In this document: piece after piece, positions 22,545 to 32,191 of the stretch
How positions within the stretch are numbered: the stretch's first letter is position 1
How the letters are laid out: each line of letters starts with the position of its first letter
DNA from: Galeopsis tetrahit
Lineage: Eukaryota; Streptophyta; Magnoliopsida; Lamiales; Lamiaceae
Assembly (NCBI GenBank): GCA_963675135.1
Contig: OY776122.1
Coordinates: forward strand, 21,392,881 to 21,456,880
DNA length: 64,000 bases
Direction of reading: 5' to 3'
The notes under the pieces: model-generated
The model's input: the letters and a program-made list of their open reading frames with translations, nothing else
Databases searched by the model: none
Told to the model about the DNA's origin: nothing
Program-made: the position numbers and the translations under genes

Positions 22545-23532
22545 GGCCCTGGCTATATACCCCTCCAACTTTGTTAAGAATACTCCCCTCCTCATTTATT
22601 AATTTAGTAATCATATAAAATACCTAAATTACCCTTACACTAAAATGTTCACGATAAATACACTCACCTACTTTTAAACCCTAAACCTAATCCTAATTTA
22701 AAGAGATGTCGCCGCGCCGCACCTCTGGTCATCGTCGTCGCCGGTGCACCCCATAGAGGGAAAAAAACTTAGAATTAAAAAAAAACATTTTCGACACTGG
22801 TTTGTCAACGAGAAACAAACGTGTCGACACTGGTTTGTTGACAGAAGTGTTTCTCGTCGATAAATTTGTGTGACAATGTACTTTTTTTTAAAATAAAAAC
22901 ATTCGACAACTCTTGGTCGATAGTATACTCTCTCGTACACAACGATTTGTCGTCGAGAGAGTATATTATCGACCAAGGGTTGTCGAAATTGAAAAAACAA
23001 AAAAAAAGTGTCGAGAAAGAATTGCAGAAAAGGGGAAAAAAAGGACGGTCGCGCTGGCGCCGTGAGTGGGGGAGGAGGTTTCCTTGGGGGAGACGGCGGT
23101 GGCGCGCCGTACAACCGAAATTAAAAAAAAAAAAAACTAAACCTACCTGCTGGGCAAGGGGGCGGCGGCAACAAGCGGCGCGCGCGAGGGAAAGAGAGAG
23201 CGACGGGCGGCGCTGGGCAAGGGGGCGCTGCCGCGTTGCCTGAACAGAAAATAAGAAAAAAAAACCTACCTTCAACCTTCGGCAGCGAGGGAGGCGCTGG
23301 GCAAGCGACGAGGAAGGGGCGGCGGCGGCAATTTTGGGAGAAGAAGAAGAAGAGGTGTGGAGTGTTGGGAGGAGGAATAAAAAATTAGGGTTTATGATTT
23401 AATAAGGAGAGTGTATTTATAAGGATAAATCAGGTATTTTGTAGGGGAGTATATATAACGTTTTACATTTAAAGGGGATACATTAATTCAGGGGTATATT
23501 TAACAAGGCTGGAGGGGTATATAGCCAACGCC
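22545..23532. mobile_element. non-autonomous Mutator-like TIR element
   Basis: 988 bp between perfect 9-bp target duplications TTATTTTTA (22536-22544 and 23533-23541). Ends GGCCCTGGCTATATACCCC and GGGGTATATAGCCAACGCC are inverted. Interior parallels the 13850 element in reverse orientation: an AT leader with ACCCTAA, GC-rich segments followed on the minus strand by AGGTAGGT donor-like sequences (near 23149 and 23266), and TCGA-rich palindromes including a 34-bp arm pair (22902-22935 with 22954-22987, 32 of 34 matching). No transposase. Short GC-rich ORFs on both strands look like composition shadows. Confidence 0.82.
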
Positions 23533-23541
23533 TTATTTTTA

Positions 23542-23905
23542 CTCACTCCGCCCCACAACAACTATTATATTGAGGAGGACACAAATATTAAGAAAGAATA
23601 ATGATGAATAAGTTTTTTAGGGGTAATTTTATAAACTTTTATGTATAAGTAAAAAAATGGGTTTATGATTTAGGGTATGTGTGTGTATAATTGTGAATAT
23701 TGTGAGGGATGTATGTTATATAAATGATTTTTCATTGTAAATGTATAAAAATTATTGTAGAAGGTCCTAAAAAAATATGAAAGTTATTATGAGACATAAA
23801 AAAATACTTAAATTATTAGTATTATTTTTCATTTTTATCATAAAATTTTTATTTTCCTGTCTTGGTTGTTAAGGAATTTCAGGCAATTCCAACTCCAAGT
23901 TGCAT
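23542..23905. other. unassigned spacer before copy B
   Basis: AT-rich, no ORF or element recognised. Copy B similarity starts at 23906, and this spacer does not match the left flank of copy A because a copia element occupies it there. Confidence 0.4.
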
Positions 23906-24517
23906 GAGAATATATGAAATAGATAAAGGAAAAAGTGAGCAAAAGAAGAAGAAGAAATATACTTGATCCATGATCATTTGTGCGTATATACATCAGCATA
24001 TAACTTGTTGTAACTTTATATGAATTATGAAGTTCATTTTAATGTATATATATAAAGTATGTCTTACAACTTATTGAATCATATTATTTTTAGTAAAACA
24101 AAGTATTAGTATTATACATTGAATAATTGTATAAGACAGTCTCGTATTTGAAACATTTTTAAATTATATTTTAAAATGAAACTAAAATATTAAATTGAAA
24201 CTCCATTACCTATGAGAAATTTTCAGGCAGAGCTCTCTTGAAGTTTGAATTAATTTATACAATTGTTTTAGAGGTTTAGAATCAGTGTATGTTTCAATGA
24301 GCACCTGATATCTCTTTGCAAGGAATATTCAGTAGATAATGATAAAGAGATGAAAAATGGTGAGATTCGTTTTTTTTTTTTTTTTTTAGAATTTTGGCAT
24401 GTGTGAAGAATTTTGAAACGTATATTCTTGTTTCAGACATTTGCATTGTGCGGCTGAAATAAAATTAAAAATACTGAGTTTTATATGAACATAATTAATG
24501 ATATATAGGAATCATAT

Positions 24518-25234
24518 TGATAGGGCATAATGGTGTAGGTCCAAAAGAGAGAAGCCACCAATCAGAACCCAAGATAAGACCTGATCATCCCCCTTCAGGA
24601 CCTGGTTACCCCGGGAACTGATCTCAGAAAACTACACACAACCTGGTCAGATCCTGGCAGTACTACCCTTATCCTAAATATGGCCGAGCTTGTGGGCGTG
24701 GACGAGAAGAAGAGCACTTCATTTGGTCCTCCCTTCCTTATTAGGACGTAGGAAATGAATTGCCTTGACCTCTAGGAGAAGTAAAGAATCTTGATGTGTC
24801 AGAATATCTCTGGACATCTCTGCAAATGTGTGCGCACTAACCGAATAATCAGGGGTGTGTCAGAATCGTACTATGACGTGGCATTATTAGTAACAAACCC
24901 TAGATCCAAATTTACATCCTTACCCTTCAGTCATAAGGTATAAAAGGTATCCCCTCTTCATTTTCAAAGGGATAAGTCACTTTTTCTACTATTCACTTTC
25001 ATATCAAAATACTTTTCTTCTCCGTCAAACATCACTGACTTGAGCGTCGGAGGTCCGTCGCCGGACACCTCTCCGGCCCGGTTTTCGTGCAGGTCCCAAT
25101 TACCGTCGTCATCCTCCATCTCTATCAATCATTCAAGGATTCCAAAGGAGCTCATTTAGGTATTCATCACTTTAAAATATTTTTTGAATGTGTTCTCGCT
25201 TATTCACTCCTGTGAATTTGATGAGGTCGCATCA
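24518..25234 (+). repeat. 5' LTR of the Tat-type element
   Basis: 717 bp, TGATAGGGCATAATGG... to ...GAGGTCGCATCA. Contains a TATA box at 24939 and a CT-rich leader after it. Matches 34993-35710 except for one base change (GGTCAGATCC versus GGTCAAATCC) and one C in a run. Confidence 0.95.
24939..24947 (+). promoter_or_regulatory. LTR promoter TATA box
   Basis: TATAAAAGG in the 5' LTR, with an identical copy at 35415-35423 in the 3' LTR. It would start the genomic RNA around 24970, within the CACTTTTTCTACT region. Confidence 0.65.
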
Positions 25235-25236
25235 AA

Positions 25237-25253
25237 TGGCGTCGTCTGTGGGA
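25237..25253 (+). other. primer-binding site of the Tat-type element
   Basis: TGGCGTCGTCTGTGGGA begins two bases after the LTR. It is the form commonly seen in plant gypsy elements and clearly not the initiator tRNA-Met type of the copia elements here. I do not assign the tRNA. Confidence 0.7.
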
Positions 25254-25422
25254 AAATCTGACTAGGACGTGAGGTTTTCATTTTTTTTTTAAGCTTTTCT
25301 AAAAAAATGGTTGAAGAGAAATCAGTCTCTCAACTTACTGTTAAAAAATCTATAGTCATGGGATCTGTTTATGTGTGTTCGTGGGGATATTAAATTCGTT
25401 TTGTGATCTTACTCATTTAGCG

Positions 25423-28400
25423 ATGGAGAATCAAGTGCAAAAGAACTTGAGTAAAGATTTCGAGGGCGTGGCCACTGATCCAGTTGTTGCTACGGACCCA
25501 ATCATGGTTACTGACCCTGTTAATGATACTAGAGCGGAGAACGCTACTGCAAGTCAGAGAGAAGGAGTACCAAATCCATCTCCTCTCTCTGGGCATATGG
25601 TTACTCTCCCTCTAGAAAGTCTAAGGGATCTGATATGTACTGCTGTGGATCAGGCCTTAGCCCGAAGAGGAGTGCCGGTCCAGGGTACTCCTACAGCTCC
25701 CCCAACAGTAAACATACGGGAGCAGTTCCTTCCCAGGGAGGTTCCCCCAGTCCCTGCTCAAAACGACCCGGTGTTGGATGAACCGACAGAAGTGCTAGCC
25801 GCCGCTACTGAGAGGGGCACGAGGAAGAGAAAAGAAAGAGTAGTGCTTCCTGTGGATAATGAGGAGGAGGACAGCTCGGGAGAATAATATGTTCAATCTT
25901 CAGCCCGAGAAAGCATTAACACTGAGATTGTGGCGTTAAGAAGAGAAGTGGAGGAAATGAAGGGGATGTATGGAAAAAATGTTCCTGGTGGAGGTAAAGC
26001 AGTGGGATCTCCTTTTGTCTCTGAGATCTTAATGGATCCTCTCCCTAAGAATTTTAAAACACTCTCTTATGAGTATGATGGTACTACTGATCCTCAAGAG
26101 CATCTCCTCCGTTTCCAGAACGGAGCTCTCCTCCACCAATACACCGATGGAGTTAAGTGTCGAGTGTTCCTAACTACTCTAACTAAAGCGGCTCAGTAGT
26201 GGTTCGCACAACTTCCTCCTAATTCCGTGAGTTCCTTTACGGAAATGAGCTCTCTTTTCTTGCATCAATTTGCGAGCGCTCGAAGGCAGCTCAAGACATC
26301 CTTGTCCTTAATGAGTCTCAAGCAAAGGGTGGGGGAAAGCTTGAGGACCTTCCTTGGGAGATTCAATAAAGCAGCTTTAGACGTGCCCAATGCAACAGGG
26401 GAGGTGAAAATCAATGCTCTCACCCAAGGTTTAGCCGAAGGGGATTTGTTTAAGTCTTTGGCCAAACGACCTCCACTGACGTTTGACGAGCTCCTAGCCA
26501 GAGCAGAGAAGTATATCAATCTAGAGGAGATCCAATATACCAAAAAGGGAGAAGTAAGAAGCCCTTCCATAAAGAAAGAGAGTGGGGGAGAAAAGAGGCG
26601 GAGGTACGAAGAAAAGGACGCCCGAGTAGAGACCAGGCACTTCCGAAACCACACCCCTCTGACCAAGCAACCTTCGGAACTATTGGAGGTGGTACAAAAT
26701 AAACCAGGATTCAAGTTCCCATATTCTGCCAGAGGAGGTCCTAAGAATCCCAGATCCGACAAGTATTGCAAATACCACAATGAGTACGGTCATGATACTG
26801 ACCAGTGTCGTCATCTTAAGGATGCGATCGAGAGGCTGATCCGAGAAGGACAACTGGCTGAATATGTGAGAGCTGAGCGAGATAAGAACTATGGTCGGGG
26901 AGAGGATAAAGGAAAGGAAAAGGCACAACAGGAGCCACCTAGAGGAGGAGTACCACAGAAGAGGGGTAACATATCCATGATCGCAGGAGGACCTACTGAT
27001 GGTGACTCAAATAGAGCTCGAAAAGCCTTTGTAAGAGAAGCTAAGGTTTGGGGAGCTGAAGTGCACAGCGTGTCAGATCTAAGCAAAACACCAATTATCC
27101 AATTTGGTCCTGCTGATGGAGGAGGTGCACTCCAGCCTCACAATGATGCATTGGTTATCACGACTGAAATAGGAGGATATGATGTGGCAAGGGTGTTCAT
27201 CGACACAGGAAGCTCTTGTGACATCTTGTTCAAAGAGTGCTTTGATAAGATGGACCTGAATGTGAAGGTTGTGCCAGTAAAGACAGCTTTATATGGGTTC
27301 ACTGGAGGAGCTATCCAACCTTGGGGACAAGTTACTCTACAACTCAGAATAGGAGAGCCACCATTGCAAAGAGTGAGGATGGTGGAGTTCCTTATTGTGG
27401 ATGTTCCCTCTGCTTACAATGTGATCCTAGGAAGACCATCTCTAAACTCTCTACAAGCAGCAGTTTCCACCTATTACATGAAAGTGAAGTTCCCAGTTGG
27501 GGATGAGGTGGGAGAAGTTCGTGGTGATCAGATCAGTTCCAGAAGATGCTATGTAGACACTGTGAATCAGGCTGATAAGGTATTTAAGGGAGATCAAGGT
27601 AGAGGAGATGATCCCGTGGGGAAAAGGTTGAAAGAAGGTGAAATGATGGAAGAAGATCCCCACTTGCAGATCAGACCTGAGGAGGAGACTATGGCAGTGG
27701 AGCTCTTGCCCCACAAGATAGGCTGCACGACGAAAATTGGAACTCAAATGAATCATGAAGTAGCCCAAAAATTGATCCAATGTCTTAGAGCCAATTCTGA
27801 CATCTTTGCATTCCACTCAGCTGACCTCACCGGGATAGATCCAGCTTTGGCCATGCATAGCTTAAACGTAAACTCGCAAGTGAGACCAGTGAAGCAGAAG
27901 CTGAGAAGGTTTGGACCAGAGAAAGATAAGGTCATCATCGAGGAAGTGGATAAACTGCTAATGGCAAAACATATTGTGGAGATCCAGTTCCCAGAGTGGC
28001 TCTCCAATGCGGTAATGGTCTCTAAGGGAGCTGGAAAATGGAGAATGTGCATAGATTTTTGAGATCTTAATAAAGCTTGCCCGAAGGATCATTACCCACT
28101 TCCTCGAATAGATCAACTGGTGGATTCCACATCAGGATGTGAGCTGCTCTCAATGATGGATGCTTATCAAGGCTATCATCAGATCAAGATGGATCCGGAG
28201 GACGTGGCAAAAACTAGTTTTGTGGTATGCTGTGGCACATATGGGTACACAGACATGCCTTTTGGTTTGAAAAATGCAGGAGCTACATATCAAAGGATGG
28301 TGGATTCGATTTTTCGAAACCAAATAGGGCGAAATGTGGAAGTATATGTAGATGATATGTTGGTAAAGAGCTTAAAGGAGAAGGATCACGTGAAAGATCT

Positions 28401-30861
28401 GGAAGAGACTTTTGAGGTGATCAGAGCGAGTGGCATGAAGCTCAATCCCGCGAAGTGTGCCTTTGGAGTGCAATCAGGCAAGTTCTTGGGGTATATGGTT
28501 ACACCAAGGGGAATTGAAGTGAACCAGGAGAAGGTGAAAGATGTCCTAGAGATGCAGGAGCCCAGAAACATAAGAGAAATTCAAAGGCTGAACGGTCGCA
28601 TAGCAGCTCTTAGCCGTTTCATCTCCAGATCTGCAGAGAGGAGCTTACCCTTCTTCAAAATCTTGAGGAAGGGATCTAACTTCGAGTGGAGCGAGGAGTG
28701 TAAAAAGTCTTTTCAGGAACTGAAAGATCATCTCTCAGCCTTGCCGTTGCTCACCAAACCAGTTCCTGGCGAGACTCTGTTCTTGTACTTCTCTGTAGGA
28801 GAATACTCTTTAAGTTCAGTCCTCCTAAGAGAAGAAGGGGGTCATCAGAGGCCAATATACTATGTGAGTAAGATGCTCCAAGGACCAGAGGAGAGATACT
28901 CAGAAATGGAGAAGTCAGCACTAGCAGTGATGGTAACAGCTAGGAGGCTGAGGCCGTATTTTCTAGCTCACAAAGTGATGGTGAGAACAAACTTGCCCTT
29001 GAGGCAAACCATGGGGAGACCTGATCTGTCAGGGCGCATGGTAAAATGGGCAGTGGAGATAAGTGAATATGATGTGGAGTTCGAGCCAAGAACTGCCATT
29101 AAAGCCCAGGCTCTAGCGGACTTCATTCAAGAAACTACGAGGACCACAGAGCTGGAAGAATGGACAGCCTATGTGGATGGATCCTCTACTATGATGGGGA
29201 GTGGAGCTGGAGTAATGATCATTACTCCAGCGGGAGAAGAATTGCAGTTCGCCATCAAATTCAATTTCAAGGCCTCAAACAATGAGTCAGAGTATGAGGC
29301 CCTGGTAAGAGGAATGAGAATGTTAGCAGATTTGGGAGCTCAAAAAGTAAAAGTCTTCTCAGATTCCCAGTTGGTAGCTCAACAAGTGGCTGGATCCTAT
29401 GAGAAAAAAGATGAGAAAATGATCAAATACGCTAGAATGGTGGAAAGTATCAGGACGAGATTCGTGGAGTTCTCTTTGGAACAGATACCCAGAGCAAAAA
29501 ATATCAAAGCTGATTATTTAGCAAAGCTGGCTAGCTCAGTGGAAGAAGGAGCTAAGGGGCAGATCACCCTCTTAGCAGCAGAGAGCAGAATGATAGACTT
29601 AGAGGTGTTCTCAATTGAGGAAGAAGCAGAGAATGGGGATTGGAGAGCTCCAATTATTCACTACTTGAAAACAGGTCAGAGGCTTGATCAACCTGGAGTT
29701 CCTAAAAGAGCCGTATTTGCGAGATATTGCATGATAGGGGAGGATCTGTATAAAAGGTCATTTTCACAACCATACTTGAAATGCATAACTAATGAAGAAG
29801 GAGATTATGTCATTCGAGAGATCCATGAAGGATGTGGAGGAAGCCACACGGGGTTCAGAGATGTGGTTAGAAGGATCTTAAGAGCTGGATATTATTGGCC
29901 AAAAATGCTTAGAGATGCTAAGGAGCTAGTACGAAAATGTGAGAAGTGTCAGAAACATGGACCCCTCATTCACGTTCCTGGGGAAGAGTTGGGAGTTATG
30001 TACTCCCCATGCCCTTTTGATAAGTGGGGAATTGACATCGTAGGGAAATTTCCTGAAGCATCAGGAAAGAGATGTTTTCTGATTGTAGCAGTGGATTATT
30101 TCAGTAAGTGGGTGGAAGCTGAAGCAGTAGCAACGATCGATGAGAGCAACATCCAGAGGTTCTTATGGAAGAATATTTGTTGTAGATTTGGGATCCCTAG
30201 AGTTCTCGTCTCAGACAATGGAACTCAATTCAGTGGCAAAGCTATCAGGAGCTGGTGTGAAAAGATGAAAATCAAGCAGAAGTTTACATCAGTGGCTCAT
30301 CCTCAGGCCAATGGCCAAGTGGAAGTAACTAACAGAACTCTAGTTGAAGGGATCAAAGCTAGATTGGAGAAGAAGAAAGGAAGTTGGCCAGATGAACTAG
30401 ATTCTGTTCTTTGGTCTTATAGGACCAGTCCCAAAACATCCACTGGAGAAACACCCTTCAACCTGGTCTATGGAGCAGCAGCAGTGATCCCGGTGGAGAT
30501 AGGATCTGAATCTCACCGAATTATGGCCTATGATGGAGACCAGAACTCCACCCTGATGAAAGAAAATCTGGACCTGATCGAAGAAGAAAGAGAAATAGCA
30601 CGTCTCAGGGCCGAAAAGTACAAGAGCCAGATCCGTGCTGGATACAACAAGCGAGTAAAAGTGCGAAAATTTTGCCAGGGAGATATGGTCCTTAGAAGAG
30701 TTGATGCATTGAAACCAGTGAAGAAGTTGGAGCCAAATTGGGAAGGACCATTTATTGTGAGTGAAGTGTTGAAAGGAGAAGCCTACAAACTGATGAGAGA
30801 GGATGGAAAGGAAGTAGCCCGCCCATGGAATGTGAGCAAGCTCAAGAAATACTACTGTTAA
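25423..30861 (+). pseudogene. Tat-type gag-pol polyprotein, one frame with three stops
   Basis: 1,813 codons in a single frame from MENQVQKNL. Order: gag (Retrotrans_gag, about 26020-26520), a Cys/His motif (YCKYHNEYGHDTDQC, about 26764-26810), aspartic protease (FIDTGSSCDILF, about 27196), RT (MDAYQGYHQIKM, MPFGLKNAGATYQ, YVDDM at 28345-28359), RNase H (about 28770-29130), aRNH-type RNase H (AYVDGSS, NNESEYEAL, DSQLVAQQV, about 29166-29540), and integrase with HHCC zinc finger (about 29820-29960) and DDE core (GIDIVGKF, VSDNGTQF, PQANGQVEVTNR). Stops: TAA 25885-25887, TAG 26197-26199, TGA 28060-28062. The last replaces the Arg of the conserved CIDFRDLNKACPKD motif and is a CGA-to-TGA change. 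No frameshift is present. As it stands no full product can be made without readthrough. Confidence 0.92.
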
Positions 30862-31045
30862 GAAACAGGCAAGATCTGAAACTTTTATTTTTGTCATCTT
30901 TCTTTGTTCACGAACTGGATGATGTATCCAGGTCATAGAATATCTCTGTAATAGCTTTGTGCTTTGAAAATTTCAATGAAACAAGGAGCTGGTGAGAGCA
31001 GTTCCTTTTTATCTTATCATTATGAGAAGTATCTGGATCTAAACG

Positions 31046-31317
31046 AACTCCCCGAGAAGTATAAATAACTCATATAAGAGTATAAAATATAACTCGGAAT
31101 GAGCGAACGCTGCTCCTAATATTCAGAGTATAAACAACTCCCCGAGGAGTATAAACAACTCATATAAGAGTATAAAATATAACTCGGGATGAGCAAATGC
31201 TGCTCCTGATATCCAGAGTATAAACAACTCCCCGAGGAGTATAAAATATAACTCAGGATGAGCAAATGCTGCTCCTAATATCCAGAGTATAAACAACTCC
31301 CCGAGGAGTATAAAACA
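31046..31317. repeat. 90-bp tandem repeat downstream of pol
   Basis: Units begin AACTCCCCGAG at 31046, 31136, 31226 and 31295, so the period is 90, 90 and 69. Each carries CTCATATAAGAGTATAAAATATAACTC-type text and GCTGCTCCTGATATCCAGAG. It lies in the 3' untranslated zone of gag-pol, a region known to vary and to seed satellites in Tat elements. Confidence 0.85.
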
Positions 31318-31327
31318 TGATTCCAGA

Positions 31328-32010
31328 GGATTCAAGAACTGAATCCAGGAACTGAAAATTATTTACTTAGAAAAAATTTCAATTTTTTCTGAGGAAGAGA
31401 AGAGGATTCAAGAACTGAATCCAGGATCTGAAAATTATTTACTTAGAAAAAAAAATTCAATTTTTTCTAAGGGAAATTTTTTTCTGAGGAAGAGAAGAGG
31501 ATTCAAAAACTGAATCCAGGATCTGAAAATTATTTACTTAGAAAAAATTTCAATTTTTTCTGAGGAAGAGAAGAGGATTCAAGAACTGAATCCAGGATCT
31601 GAAAATTATTTACTTAGAAAAAATTTCAATTTTTTCTGAGGAAGAGAAGAGGATTCAAGAACTGAATCCAGGATCTGAAAATTATTTACTTAGAAAAAAT
31701 TTCAATTTTTTCTGAGGAAGAGAAGAGGATTCAAGAACTGAATCCAGGATCTGAAAATTATTTACTTAGAAAAAATTTCAATTTTTTCTAAGGAAGAGAA
31801 GAGGATTCAAGAACTGAATCCAGGATCTGAAAATTATTTACTTAGAAAAAATTTCAATTTTTTCTGAGGAAGAGAAGAGGATTCAAGAACTGAATCCAGG
31901 ATCTGAAAATTATTTACTTAGAAAAAATTTCAATTTTTTCTAAGGAAGAGAAGAGGATTCAAAAACTGAATCCAGGAACTGAAAATTATTTACTTAGAAA
32001 AAAAAAAAAA
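31328..32010. repeat. 76-bp tandem repeat with two perfect hairpins per unit
   Basis: Nine copies, GGATTC at 31328, 31404, 31499, 31575, 31651, 31727, 31803, 31879 and 31955. The period is exactly 76 except for one 95-bp unit carrying a 19-base insertion. Each full unit contains GGATTC-N7-GAATCC and GAAAAAATT-TC-AATTTTTTC, both perfect inverted repeats. The array ends in a run of more than 20 A, and the antisense gene's stop codon follows at 32192. It therefore sits exactly between the converging 3' ends of gag-pol and the antisense gene. Confidence 0.92.
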
Positions 32011-32191
32011 AAAAAAAAAAACTTACTTCTTCAGATAACAATACAGGCATAAGAAAGCATAAGCAAGGCAAAAAGATAAGAGATCTCATTAATCATGGGA
32101 CGTTAACAAGTACAACAAAAGAAGTACAAACACAAAAAATACAGAGCAAAATGATAAAAGGAGCACACAAGCTCCCGAAATTAGAAGAGCA

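Noticed and set aside
22698..23275. Overlapping ORFs in the 22545-23532 element
   Set aside because: Arg/Pro-rich and mutually overlapping on both strands with no domain. The splice-donor-like sites are kept as a finding, but no CDS is called.
27451..28052. Minus-strand ORFs under the gypsy gag-pol
   Set aside because: Shadows of the real polyprotein frame; no domain content.
31123..31335. Repetitive ORF reading FILLGELFILWI on the minus strand
   Set aside because: Produced by the 90-bp tandem repeat, with no start context or domain.
31046..32010. Possible CRISPR-like array
   Set aside because: Units are contiguous tandem repeats without unique spacers, in a plant retrotransposon.
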